From Candidatus Symbiopectobacterium sp. NZEC151 (GTDB lineage: Bacteria > Pseudomonadota > Gammaproteobacteria > Enterobacterales > Enterobacteriaceae), in contig NZ_JAGFPE010000005.1 in the NCBI RefSeq assembly GCF_025962655.1, positions 186,001 to 250,000 on the forward strand: a stretch of 64,000 bases of DNA. Reading direction: 5' to 3'. Each line of letters starts with the position of its first letter. Position 1 is the first letter of the stretch. A program made the position numbers and the translations under genes. This document shows positions 55,647-64,000 of this stretch, in pieces. The notes under the pieces are model-generated. The model was not told where the DNA came from. It did no database searches and saw only the letters and a list, made by a program, of their open reading frames with translations.

Positions 55647-56512
55647 TTCATTTCACCTTTAAGCACTTTGGCACTCAGTTCCAGACTGGACTCTTCGTGC
55701 AGGTCGGGGTACTGCTTTTTCATGGTGTCGATCAACGCGGCTGAATCTTTACTGGTAGCCAGCGCTTTTTCCAACGTGTTCAGGTATTGCAGGCTGAACG
55801 TGACGCTGCTCAGGCTGTAATCCATCGGCGGCAGGAAGTGACCCGGCACCACTTGTTTCGGTTTCAACTGCTCAATCTGTTGTAACGTCTGACGCCAGTC
55901 TGCGCGAGATTGCGGCGTTTGGGTATCGGCAATCCACAGGTGGATATTGGCGGAAACCGGAATCCCCCCTACCACGGTGCTCAGCGACGGGATCCAGACG
56001 AAAGTGCGATCCGGCGTAGGTCCTGTCAGGCCTTTCACTTCCAGTTTCTGACCGTCAACAGTGAAGCTGTCGCCCTTCAACGGGGTTGGCACAATGATCT
56101 TTTGCGGCGCATTTTCTTTCATGATCGGGCCCCAGTAGGCCACTTTACCTGCCTGACTGGCTTCGATCGCCGCGATGGTTGCCGGAGTGGCAATCACTTT
56201 CGCGTCCGGGAAGGCGGCCTTGATCACATCCAGACCAAAGTAATAATCCGGATCGGAATGGCTGATATAAATGGTTTTCAGCGGCTTGCCGGTGGCTTTA
56301 ATGCGACCCAACAGGGTTTGCGCATCGTTACGCTGGAACTGGGCGTCAATCAGCGCGACTTCATGTTCACCGACAACCAGTGCAGAAGAGACCGGGAAGA
56401 TACTGGCTTCGCCAGGGTTAAAGACTTCAAGCTTCAACGGGGAGGCGGCGTGGGCCACGGTAGTCATACTCAGGACGGCGGCGGCAACCAGCGTTAAGGT
56501 CGATTTTTTCAT
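55634..56512 (-). CDS. Periplasmic MBL-fold hydrolase-like protein with altered metal motif
   Basis: 292-residue metallo-beta-lactamase-fold protein with a signal peptide ending about residue 22 (VAHA-ASP). The canonical HxHxDH motif is replaced by His85-Ser-Asp87-Pro-Asp89-Tyr90; a later PGHF (about 224-227) supplies another ligand. This may bind one metal or be a variant with different chemistry. It is coupled to a DsbA-like gene and divergent from a LysR gene that probably controls both. Its substrate is not known. Confidence 0.8.
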   Translation of the reverse strand: MKKSTLTLVAAAVLSMTTVAHAASPLKLEVFNPGEASIFPVSSALVVGEHEVALIDAQFQRNDAQTLLGRIKATGKPLKTIYISHSDPDYYFGLDVIKAAFPDAKVIATPATIAAIEASQAGKVAYWGPIMKENAPQKIIVPTPLKGDSFTVDGQKLEVKGLTGPTPDRTFVWIPSLSTVVGGIPVSANIHLWIADTQTPQSRADWRQTLQQIEQLKPKQVVPGHFLPPMDYSLSSVTFSLQYLNTLEKALATSKDSAALIDTMKKQYPDLHEESSLELSAKVLKGEMKWPQ

Positions 56513-56646
56513 AGCAGGAACTCCATTCGTTATTCGTTAAAAATTCGATTTGTTTAAAAGTACGCAACGGGGTCTATCTTAAGTTGCAATTATCGGAATA
56601 AAAATGGCTAAATGGTGGCTTCTCTGTTGCATAAATCGAGCTAATC

Positions 56647-57558
56647 ATGGATCGCATTACTGCTGCTGAAGTGTTTGTCGCTATTGTTGAACGGGGGAGC
56701 ATGAGCGCTGCCGCCGAGGTATTGGACATGTCGCGCGCCATGGTGAGCCGCTACCTGAATGAAATGGAAACCTGGGCGCAGGCACGCCTGCTGCATCGCA
56801 CCACGCGTAAATTGAGTTTAACCGATGCGGGTGAAAAAACCTTACAACGCTGTCGTGAGATGCTGGCGCTGGCGGGAGATATGCGGGTGGAAAACGCCTC
56901 GGATGTGGATTCTATCGGTGGGCTGTTGCGCGTTAGCTGCTCGCAATCGCTGGGGCAAACGGCGCTGGGCGTGGCGGTTACGGCATTTTTGCAACGCCAC
57001 CCGGGCGTGGCGGTGGATATGCAGATGAATAACCGTGCGATCAATTTGGTTGAGGATCGTATCGATCTGGCACTGCGCATCACCAATGCGCTCGACCCCA
57101 ACCTGATCGCGCGCCCGCTCGGCCAATGTGCGTCCGTGCTGTGCGCCGCGCCTGCTTATCTGGCAAAACAGGGGATGCCGCGTCAACTGAGCGATCTTTC
57201 GTTGCACAACTGCCTGACTTACACCTACTTTGGCAAAAGTCTGTGGAATTTTACCCATGATAATGAGCCGGTTACCGTACCCGTCAGCGGCAATCTGAGC
57301 GGCAATGAATCGCTGGTGTTGTTATCCAGCGCGCTGGAAGGTGCAGGCATTTCGCTGCAACCGCGCTATTCGGTTCAGCGCCATCTTGCCAGCGGTGCGC
57401 TGGTGCCGCTGCTGACAGAGTATCGAGCGCAGGATATGGGCATTTACGGTATTTACGCCTCTCGTCAGCATATGCCGCCTGCGCTGCGTGCGCTGCTGGA
57501 TTTTTTAGTGCACTGGTTCGCGCATGAGCCGCGCTGGCTGGCGCTGCAAGCGGAATAA
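56647..57558 (+). CDS. LysR-family regulator, divergent from the MBL-fold gene
   Basis: 303-residue regulator. The helix-turn-helix is AAEVFVAIVERGSMSAAAEVLDMSRAMVSRYLNEME (about residues 6-41); the effector domain begins near GGLLRVSCSQSLGQTAL. It is 134 bp from the divergent MBL-fold gene, the usual layout for a LysR protein and its target. It converges with lysR. Of the CrgA-like subgroup by its LRVS and NLSGNES segments. Confidence 0.86.
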   Translation: MDRITAAEVFVAIVERGSMSAAAEVLDMSRAMVSRYLNEMETWAQARLLHRTTRKLSLTDAGEKTLQRCREMLALAGDMRVENASDVDSIGGLLRVSCSQSLGQTALGVAVTAFLQRHPGVAVDMQMNNRAINLVEDRIDLALRITNALDPNLIARPLGQCASVLCAAPAYLAKQGMPRQLSDLSLHNCLTYTYFGKSLWNFTHDNEPVTVPVSGNLSGNESLVLLSSALEGAGISLQPRYSVQRHLASGALVPLLTEYRAQDMGIYGIYASRQHMPPALRALLDFLVHWFAHEPRWLALQAE

Positions 57559-57566
57559 TGAGCGAC

Positions 57567-58490
57567 TCAGCGCACCAGCACCGCGTCCAGTTGCTCGGCA
57601 ATACCTGCCGTATAGTGCGTTAGATGGGTGATCACGGTGTCGACCAGCGCGGAGGCCGGGCGGTGCAGCGGGCGAATCAGACTGACGGTAAAAGGCACCG
57701 CGACGCTAAATGGGCGCACCACTACGCCGGAGGCGGCGTAGTCCAACGCGGTGAGCGGGTTGACGATAGAAATGCCGACGCCGGCGCGCACCATGGCGCA
57801 CACCGATGCCGCACTGTGGGTTTCCAGCACCATATCACGCGCTATTCCTGCGTTATCAAACAGTTTGTCCAGCAGTTGGCGATAGCTGTCGCTGCTTGAA
57901 AGGCTGATAAATCGCTCATGGCGAAAATCTTCTGGCGTCAGTATCTGGCGCGCGGCTAAACGGTGCTGTGCGGGCAACACGCACACTTCGTTCAACGTGA
58001 GTAGGGTATGTCGCTCGGTGCCTGCGGGCGTCACGCTGTTCTCTGTCAGCCCGAGATCGTGGCGCTGTGCTGACAGCCACTCTTCCAACAGTGGCGACTC
58101 CTGAGGAATGACGTTCAGGCTGAGCGAGGGATAGCTGTCCAGCAGCGGTTTGCACACGTTAGGGAGCAAGGACTGAGAAAACACCGGCAGGCAGGCGATA
58201 GAAAGCTGTGCCTGTTCAAAGCGCCGAATGTCGCGCGCGGCATTGATGATGCGATCCAACCCGTAGTAGGAACGTTGCACCTCTTCGAACAGTTGTAGTC
58301 CCTGTGCCGTAGGGTGCAGGCGTCCGCGTACCCGCTCGAACAACGCCATGTGTACCAGATGCTCGAAGCGCGCCAGCTCGCGGCTGACGGTGGGTTGCGA
58401 GGTATTGAGCAACGCGGCGGCCTCGGTGAGGTTACCGGTGGTCATGACGGCATGAAAAATTTCAATGTGGCGCAGTGAAATGGTCGGCAT
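57567..58490 (-). CDS. lysR: LysR, activator of lysA
   Basis: 307-residue regulator of diaminopimelate decarboxylase. ATG 58490 follows GAGG and begins PTISLRHIEIFHAVMTTGNLTEAAALLNTSQPTVSREL, nearly the E. coli LysR N-terminus; the middle (QESPLLEEWLSAQRHDLGLTE, THSAASVCAMVRAGVG) is also the same. The in-frame start at 58607 is not supported. In E. coli lysR and lysA are divergent neighbours; here four ABC transporter genes stand between them. Confidence 0.95.
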   Translation of the reverse strand: MPTISLRHIEIFHAVMTTGNLTEAAALLNTSQPTVSRELARFEHLVHMALFERVRGRLHPTAQGLQLFEEVQRSYYGLDRIINAARDIRRFEQAQLSIACLPVFSQSLLPNVCKPLLDSYPSLSLNVIPQESPLLEEWLSAQRHDLGLTENSVTPAGTERHTLLTLNEVCVLPAQHRLAARQILTPEDFRHERFISLSSSDSYRQLLDKLFDNAGIARDMVLETHSAASVCAMVRAGVGISIVNPLTALDYAASGVVVRPFSVAVPFTVSLIRPLHRPASALVDTVITHLTHYTAGIAEQLDAVLVR

Positions 58491-58939
58491 CGTGGCCTCA
58501 GTCGTGGTTGCCTCGCTGACCGATATCATAAATGAATAGCTTGGCCGGGATTTATTTATTTTTTCACCAAATGCGGAGGAAATCGCGCTTGATGGCTGCT
58601 CAATCAATGGCTAAGCATATTTTCTGCGGTTAATGTCACATGACGGTAATGTTATCACTGTGTTCACGGCCTCTGAATGGATGAAGCCATGAGGCTGAAC
58701 TATCATCGGGTTACTGCACTTCATGCAGGGGCATTTCACCAGAGTCAAACATCGATATCGCGCAATGTGCACCATGACCGGGAATGTCGTGCGTCACCCG
58801 TTGGGTACGCTCTGTTCCCAGCTTGCGCTGACATACGGTTGTCATACACCCGACATATAACTTTCATCCCGCTGTGCTGAATTGGCGTAGTCATTGCTGG
58901 CTAGGACCAGCGTCGCGAACCTATGAAATCAGGAGCATC
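58491..58939. other. Control region between lysR and the ABC operon
   Basis: About 450 bp holding the LysR-type box at 58523-58539 and the promoter of the ABC operon, which I could not place. The rest shows no gene; the small plus-strand frame from 58677 has no ribosome site. Confidence 0.5.
58523..58539. promoter_or_regulatory. Putative LysR operator, lysR side
   Basis: ATATCATAAATGAATAG is an imperfect dyad (ATATCAT against ATGAATA) 33 bp upstream of the lysR start. A copy that differs only in the two central bases lies upstream of lysA (62749-62765). LysR binding is inferred. Confidence 0.6.
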
Positions 58940-60013
58940 ATGATGAAGAAATTGTTGTCTTCCGTGTTAATCAGTAGCGCACTGTTCTCCTCAATCGCTT
59001 TTGTTTCCGCCCCGGTGTTGGCGCAGGATCTGGCAGTGCTGGAAAAAGCCGCGCGGGCTGAAGGCGCGGTAAACAGCGTAGGGATGCCGGACAGCTGGGC
59101 CAACTGGAAAGATACCTGGCAAGCTCTCTCTGCCCACTATGGTTTAAAGCACAGTGATACCGATATGTCTTCCGCGCAGGAAATCGCCAAGTTTGCGGCT
59201 GAAAAACAGAATGCCAGCGCCGATATCGGCGACGTGGGTGCCGCGTTCGGCCCGATTGCGGTGCAAAAAGGCGTAACCCAGCCCTATAAACCAACCACCT
59301 GGGAACAGGTGCCTGACTGGGCTAAAGATAAAGACGGGCATTGGGCGCTGGCCTATACCGGATCTATCGCCTTTATTATCGATAAACAGCAGGTGAAAGA
59401 GATCCCACACAGCTGGGCCGACCTGCTCAAAGGCAACTACGTGGTGACCATCGGTGACGTTAACTCGGCGTCGCAGGCGGTAAGCGGGGTGCTGGCCGCC
59501 AACTTTGCGCTGGGCGGTGACGAGAAAAACCTGAAACCGGCGTTGGAGTTCTTCGGCAAGCTGGCGAAGGCGGGGCGTCTTGGCGTGACCGATCCGGTGA
59601 TCTCGAATATCGAAAAAGGGGAGGTGCAGGTTGGCGTGGTGTGGGATTTCAACGGCCTGAACTACCGCGATAAAATCAACAAAGATCGCTTTGAAGTGCT
59701 GATCCCTTCCGATGGTTCGGTGATCTCCGGTTACACCACTATCATCAATAAATATGCCAAAAACCCCAATGCTGCCAAGCTGGCACGTGAGTACATCTTC
59801 TCTGATGCCGGGCAGATCAATCTGGCGCGCGGCTATGCGCGCCCGATCCGCGCGCAGTACATCACGCTGCCGGACGATGTGAAGGCTAAACTGTTGCCGG
59901 AAGAACAGTACAAAAGCGTGCGTCCAATCGCTGACGGCGAAGCCTGGGATAAAACCGTGAAAACGCTGCCGCGTCAGTGGCAAGAGCACGTGATTATCAA
60001 TATGAAACAGTAA
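58940..60013 (+). CDS. ABC transporter periplasmic binding protein, family 1/iron type
   Basis: 357-residue solute-binding protein with a signal peptide ending about residue 29 (VLAQ-DLAV). The fold is that of the extracellular binding proteins for iron, polyamines, thiamine or 2-aminoethylphosphonate: LEKAARAEGAVNSVGMPDSW, YTGSIAFIIDKQQVKEIPHSWADLLKGNYVV and YTTIINKYAKNPNAAKLAREYIFSD. The ligand cannot be decided. AGGAG precedes two ATG codons (58940 and 58943). First gene of a four-gene importer operon inserted between lysR and lysA. Confidence 0.85.
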   Translation: MMKKLLSSVLISSALFSSIAFVSAPVLAQDLAVLEKAARAEGAVNSVGMPDSWANWKDTWQALSAHYGLKHSDTDMSSAQEIAKFAAEKQNASADIGDVGAAFGPIAVQKGVTQPYKPTTWEQVPDWAKDKDGHWALAYTGSIAFIIDKQQVKEIPHSWADLLKGNYVVTIGDVNSASQAVSGVLAANFALGGDEKNLKPALEFFGKLAKAGRLGVTDPVISNIEKGEVQVGVVWDFNGLNYRDKINKDRFEVLIPSDGSVISGYTTIINKYAKNPNAAKLAREYIFSDAGQINLARGYARPIRAQYITLPDDVKAKLLPEEQYKSVRPIADGEAWDKTVKTLPRQWQEHVIINMKQ

Positions 60014-60098
60014 GGCCTGCTCCTGTGCGCACCCTGTCCGTGTCCGGATAGGAGGCGTGCAGGACGTATTGGTCCACGCCGCAGAGGGAGGATAACGC

Positions 60099-60941
60099 GT
60101 GAAAAAAAACTGGCTGGTCGCAGGGATCCTGTTGCCGTTTTTTGCCGTCTTTTTTGCGTTCCAGATAGCGCCGCTTATCTGGATCCTGGTGAACAGCTTT
60201 TACAGCCAAACCGAAGAGGCGTGGGGGCTGGCGAACTACAGCGATATCCTTTCCTCGCCATTTTACCTTCAGGCAATCCGTTTTTCACTGGATATCTCGT
60301 TTTGGTCCAGCTTCTACGGCGTGATCATCGCTCTGATTGGCGGCTACTCGCTGCGCCAGTTGGGGACGGGGCGTTTGCAGCGCTTCGTGTTGTCATTTGC
60401 CAATATGACCAGCAACTTCGCGGGCGTTCCGCTGGCCTTTGCCTTCGTGATTATGGTGGGGCTGAACGGCTTTTTTACCTTATTACTGAAAAAATATGGC
60501 GTGATCGACGGGTTCAACATCTACTCCCGCGACGGCTTGATCCTGATATATACCTATTTTCAAATCCCGCTGGGGATATTGCTGCTCTATCCCGCTTTTG
60601 ACGGGCTGCGCACGGAGTGGCAAGAGTCGGCGGCGCTGCTGGGCGCACCGCGCTGGCGCTTCTGGCTGCACATCGGCATTCCGGTGCTGATGCCCGCGTT
60701 GCTCGGTACCTTTGTTATCCTGCTTGCCAATGCGCTCGGGGCTTACGCCACCATTTACGCGCTCACCACGGGTAACTTCAACGTGGTGCCGATACGTATT
60801 GCCGCGCTGGTTGCCGGGGACATCACCCTCGATCCCAATCTTGGCAGCGCGCTTTCCGTGCTGCTGGTGCTGCTGATGGCGCTGATCACCGTTGTGCATC
60901 AGTGGTTGTTGCGTCGGAGCTATCTCCATGCCGCGCCCTAA
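60099..60941 (+). CDS. ABC transporter permease 1
   Basis: 280-residue membrane protein with six helices. The GTG start at 60099 follows GAGGGAGG. The EAA-type loop that contacts the ATPase reads QESAALLGAPRWRFWLHIGIPVLMPAL (about residues 180-206). It pairs with the next permease. The first 30 residues form a long hydrophobic helix. Confidence 0.87.
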   Translation: MKKNWLVAGILLPFFAVFFAFQIAPLIWILVNSFYSQTEEAWGLANYSDILSSPFYLQAIRFSLDISFWSSFYGVIIALIGGYSLRQLGTGRLQRFVLSFANMTSNFAGVPLAFAFVIMVGLNGFFTLLLKKYGVIDGFNIYSRDGLILIYTYFQIPLGILLLYPAFDGLRTEWQESAALLGAPRWRFWLHIGIPVLMPALLGTFVILLANALGAYATIYALTTGNFNVVPIRIAALVAGDITLDPNLGSALSVLLVLLMALITVVHQWLLRRSYLHAAP

Positions 60942-60961
60942 TCCCCTGACCGGAGGCTGCC

Positions 60962-61747
60962 ATGTCATCCATTGAACGGCGCTACCATCAGACGGTAGTC
61001 TTACTGGTGCTGCTGATTCTGCTGCTGCCGCTGCTCGCGACGTTGGGCTATGCGCTGGCGACAGAGTGGGGCGCCACCATTCTGCCCAACGGCGTGACGC
61101 TGAAGTGGTTTATTGCCCTGTGGGGCGATAGCCGGTTTTTGGTGGCGCTGGGCCATTCGCTGCTGATTTGCTTTGGCGCACTGCTGTTTTCGCTGCTGCT
61201 GGTGTTACCCGCGATGTTTGTCATCGCCTGGCGGTTTCCGCGTTTGGATGGAGTAATGAACGTGCTGATTTTGCTGCCGTTCTCGGTGCCGCCGGTGGTC
61301 TCTTCCGTGGGATTGTTGCAGCTCTATTCCTCTGGACCGCTCGCCATTACCGGCACGCCCTGGATTCTGATCGGCTGTTACTTTGCTATCGCGCTACCCT
61401 TTATCTATCGCGCCATCTCCAACAATATTCAGGCGATTAACCTCAAAGAGCTGCTTGATGCGGCGCATTTGCTGGGTGCCAGCACCTGGCAGGCGGCGCT
61501 GTGGGTGGTGCTGCCTAATCTGCGTAAAGGCGTGATGATCGCGGTGTTGCTCTCGTTTTCTTTCCTGATTGGCGAGTTCGTGTTTGCCAACCTGCTGGTT
61601 GGCACCCGCTTTGAAACGTTGCAGGTGTATCTCTACAACAAGCGTAATGACAGCGGGCACTTTACCAGTGCGCTGGTGATCTCCTATTTCCTCGTCGTGC
61701 TGCTGGTGACCTGGCTGGCTAATTTTCTTAACCGGGAGAAATCCTGA
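60962..61747 (+). CDS. ABC transporter permease 2
   Basis: 261-residue permease with six helices. The EAA-type loop is LKELLDAAHLLGASTWQAALWVVLPNLRKG (about residues 162-191). GGAGG lies before ATG 60962. Two different permease subunits fit the iron/polyamine/aminoethylphosphonate class. Its stop is 1 bp before the ATPase start. Confidence 0.87.
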   Translation: MSSIERRYHQTVVLLVLLILLLPLLATLGYALATEWGATILPNGVTLKWFIALWGDSRFLVALGHSLLICFGALLFSLLLVLPAMFVIAWRFPRLDGVMNVLILLPFSVPPVVSSVGLLQLYSSGPLAITGTPWILIGCYFAIALPFIYRAISNNIQAINLKELLDAAHLLGASTWQAALWVVLPNLRKGVMIAVLLSFSFLIGEFVFANLLVGTRFETLQVYLYNKRNDSGHFTSALVISYFLVVLLVTWLANFLNREKS

Positions 61748-61748
61748 T

Positions 61749-62741
61749 ATGTCCTATCTTGATGTCAAACAGCTCAATAAACACTACGGGCCGACCAAGG
61801 TGTTCCACAATATCGATTTCTCGGCGTCGGAAGGGGAGTTCGTTACCCTATTGGGGCCGAGTGGCTGCGGCAAATCGACGCTGTTGCGTTGTCTGGCAGG
61901 CCTGACGCCCGTGGACAGCGGGCAGATCCTGCTACAGGGACAGGATATCGTACCGGTGTCTCCACAAAAGCGCGGCATTGGCATGGTGTTCCAGAACTAT
62001 GCGCTGTTCCCCAACATGACGGCAGAAGGGAACGTGGCTTTCGGGTTAAAGATGCAAAAACTTGGTGCGGGGGAAATTCGCCAGCGGGTGGCCGAGGTGC
62101 TGGCGCTGGTCGAGCTGAATGAGTTTGCCCACCGTTATCCGCACCAGCTTTCCGGCGGCCAGTGTCAGCGCGTGGCGCTGGCGCGCTCGTTGGTCACGCG
62201 ACCGCGTTTGCTGTTACTGGATGAGCCGCTCTCCGCGTTGGATGCGCGTATTCGCCGCCACCTGCGCGAACAAATCCGTCGCATTCAGCGTGAGTTGAAC
62301 CTGACGGCGATTTTTGTTACCCACGATCAGGAAGAGGCGCTGACGCTCTCCGATCGTATCGTGCTGATGAACAACGGGGAGATCGTGCAGGATGGCGATG
62401 CGGTATCGCTGTATACCCAGCCTGCCAACCTGTTTGCCGCCAGCTTTATCGGTAGCTATAACCTGCTGAGTGCCGCGCAGGCGCAACAGTTGACGGGAGA
62501 ACACTTCACCGGTCAGGTGGCACTTCGCCCTGAATCCATCACGCTGGGTGCGCCTGAACAGGGCATCACCGGGGAGATCCTTAACCACAGCCTGCTAGGT
62601 AACGTGGTGCGATACCGGGTAGTGGTTAACGGCGTAGAGCTGGCTGTGGATGTACTCAACCGTGCACCGAGCGATCTGTACCGCACGGGCAGTGTGGTGG
62701 GGGTGCATATTACCGCCGATGCGCTGCGTGAGGTGGCCTAG
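61749..62741 (+). CDS. ABC transporter ATP-binding protein
   Basis: 330-residue ATPase of the polyamine/iron/sulfate class. Walker A GPSGCGKSTLL (about residue 37), Q-loop MVFQNYALFPNM, signature LSGGQCQRVALARSL, Walker B LLLLDEPLSALDARI and switch THDQEEA are intact. A C-terminal TOBE-like domain (about 245-330) begins VALRPESITLG. Energises the preceding two permeases. Confidence 0.9.
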   Translation: MSYLDVKQLNKHYGPTKVFHNIDFSASEGEFVTLLGPSGCGKSTLLRCLAGLTPVDSGQILLQGQDIVPVSPQKRGIGMVFQNYALFPNMTAEGNVAFGLKMQKLGAGEIRQRVAEVLALVELNEFAHRYPHQLSGGQCQRVALARSLVTRPRLLLLDEPLSALDARIRRHLREQIRRIQRELNLTAIFVTHDQEEALTLSDRIVLMNNGEIVQDGDAVSLYTQPANLFAASFIGSYNLLSAAQAQQLTGEHFTGQVALRPESITLGAPEQGITGEILNHSLLGNVVRYRVVVNGVELAVDVLNRAPSDLYRTGSVVGVHITADALREVA

Positions 62742-62748
62742 CTAATCC

Positions 62749-62765
62749 ATATCATGGATGAATAG
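62749..62765. promoter_or_regulatory. Putative LysR operator, lysA side
   Basis: ATATCATGGATGAATAG matches the box upstream of lysR in 15 of 17 positions. It starts 7 bp after the ABC ATPase stop and lies about 85 bp before lysA. Confidence 0.6.
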
Positions 62766-62849
62766 GATATGCGAAAACCGATATTTGTTTAAATCGTTGC
62801 TGCCCGTTACCGTGTGGTCATTGCTCCCCTTTTGTTGCACGGAAACCCT

Positions 62850-64000
62850 ATGCCGCACGATCTGAATGACCTCACCCACGCGCTTAACGCACATAGCCTG
62901 CGCGAATTACCCGCTCGTTTTGGATGCCCGGTGTGGGCCTATGATGCGCACACCATCGTGGCGCGTATCGCACAACTGCGTCAGTTTGACACCATCCGTT
63001 TCGCGCAGAAAGCCTGTTCCAACACCCATATTCTGCGTCTGATGCGCGCACAAGGTGTAAAGGTGGATTCGGTATCGCTGGGAGAAATTGAGCGCGCTTT
63101 GGTGGCGGGGTTTGTGCCGGGTACGGCAGATCACGAGATTGTGTTCACCGCTGACATGCTGGATGCGCCGACGCTGGCGCGTGTGGTGGAGCTGAATATT
63201 CCGGTTAATGCCGGTTCAGTGGATATGCTGGCGCAGTTGGGGGCAGCCCAGCCCGGTCACCCGGTGTGGTTGCGCGTCAATCCGGGATTTGGTCATGGCC
63301 ACAGCCAGAAAACCAACACCGGCGGTGAGAACAGCAAACACGGCATCTGGTATGCCGATTTACCGCTGGCGCTGGCACACATCCAACGCTACTCCCTGAA
63401 GCTGGTTGGCATTCATATGCATATCGGTTCCGGCGTGGACTACGGCCATCTGGAGCAAGTGTGTGATGCCATGGTGCGTCAGGTGGTTGAGTTTGGTCAG
63501 GATGTTGAAGCCATTTCCGCAGGCGGCGGGCTTTCCATTCCCTATCGCGCGGGTGAACCGGTTATCGATACCGAGCACTACTTTGGCCTGTGGCACGGAG
63601 CGCGTCAGCGTATTGAGACGCACCTTGGTCACCCGGTGACGCTGGAAATCGAACCGGGACGTTTTCTGGTGGCGGAGTCTGGCGTGTTGGTTGCACAGGT
63701 GCGTGCCGTCAAAAACATGGGTAGCCGCCACTTCGTGTTGGTGGACGCCGGGTTTAACGACCTAATGCGCCCCGCCATGTACGGCAGCTATCACCATATC
63801 TCGCTGCTGCCAGCAGATGAGCGTTCTCTTGCTGGCGCACCGTTGCGCGATACCGTAGTGGCTGGGCCCTTGTGTGAATCCGGTGATGTGTTTACGCAAC
63901 AGGCTGGCGGCGGTGTGGAAACGGTGGCGTTACCTGCGGTACAGGTCGGTGACTATCTGGTGTTCCACGACACCGGCGCTTACGGTGCCTCCATGTCCTC
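62850..64000 (+). CDS. lysA: Diaminopimelate decarboxylase (3' end beyond window)
   Basis: PLP enzyme that makes lysine from meso-diaminopimelate. 383 codons are visible of an expected 420. MPHDLNDLTHALNAHSLRELPARFGCPVWAYD aligns with E. coli LysA; PLP lysine Lys54 is in RFAQKACSN; VNPGFGHGHSQKTNTGGENSKHGIW, GIHMHIGSGVDYGHLEQVC and GPLCESGDVF are intact. The upstream region holds a LysR-type box. The frame runs off the window. Confidence 0.96.
   Translation, partial: MPHDLNDLTHALNAHSLRELPARFGCPVWAYDAHTIVARIAQLRQFDTIRFAQKACSNTHILRLMRAQGVKVDSVSLGEIERALVAGFVPGTADHEIVFTADMLDAPTLARVVELNIPVNAGSVDMLAQLGAAQPGHPVWLRVNPGFGHGHSQKTNTGGENSKHGIWYADLPLALAHIQRYSLKLVGIHMHIGSGVDYGHLEQVCDAMVRQVVEFGQDVEAISAGGGLSIPYRAGEPVIDTEHYFGLWHGARQRIETHLGHPVTLEIEPGRFLVAESGVLVAQVRAVKNMGSRHFVLVDAGFNDLMRPAMYGSYHHISLLPADERSLAGAPLRDTVVAGPLCESGDVFTQQAGGGVETVALPAVQVGDYLVFHDTGAYGASMS

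Overview
The window reads as chromosome of a plant-associated enterobacterium. SSB, UvrA, TyrB, DnaB, AcnB, LysR and LysA match the enterobacterial proteins very closely, intergenic spacing is short, and there are sigma28, sigma54, LexA and Zur sites of enterobacterial type. The mix of catabolic genes (fructose-asparagine use, a hydantoinase pair, an acid-sugar cluster, Rieske oxygenase) and a type I-F-like CRISPR relic fit the Pectobacteriaceae (Dickeya, Pectobacterium, Brenneria and relatives). That placement is inference. No rRNA or tRNA gene was found.

Layout. 1-4.2 kb: fra locus (fraA cut by the window edge, fraD, fraB, fraR) for fructose-asparagine, with large dyads in front of fraB. 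4.2-9.9 kb: a chemoreceptor, acnB and yacL, with a small foreign-looking gene pair between acnB and yacL. 9.9-15.4 kb: hydantoinase/oxoprolinase genes hyuA-hyuB with a periplasmic binding protein. 15.6-25 kb: a divergent catabolic cluster. Its leftward operon holds an Fe-alcohol dehydrogenase, a DapA-type aldolase, a sodium symporter, a sialidase-like protein, a YhcH/NanQ-type anomerase and an SDR. Its rightward operon holds a DUF1537 kinase, PdxA2 and a DeoR regulator. 25-31 kb: an EAL phosphodiesterase, dsdA and a Zur-controlled zinc ABC operon that includes a 33-residue membrane peptide. 31-36.5 kb: LacI and LysR regulators, an SDR, a Rieske oxygenase cluster and an AT-rich orphan gene.

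36.5-55 kb is the ssb/uvrA-tyrB-alr-dnaB-qor-pspG-dusA backbone known from E. coli. It is interrupted by a chemoreceptor with a sigma28 promoter, a decayed orphan I-F-like CRISPR array that changes polarity, a GGDEF cyclase, and a yitT-lrp-aroP insertion. 55-64 kb: a DsbA-like/MBL-fold pair with a LysR regulator, then lysR and lysA separated by a four-gene ABC transporter. A near-identical 17-bp putative LysR operator remains on both sides of that transporter.

The strongest candidate for an undescribed system is the 15.6-25 kb cluster. Its enzymes can be ordered into one route: a 3-deoxy-2-ketoaldarate is split by the aldolase to pyruvate and a C4 semialdehyde acid, reduced to a tetronate, phosphorylated, and oxidatively decarboxylated to dihydroxyacetone phosphate. 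Dha, a sugar acid of plant rhamnogalacturonan II, would give exactly D-threonate by this route. The gene families are seen in the sequence; the substrate is inferred.
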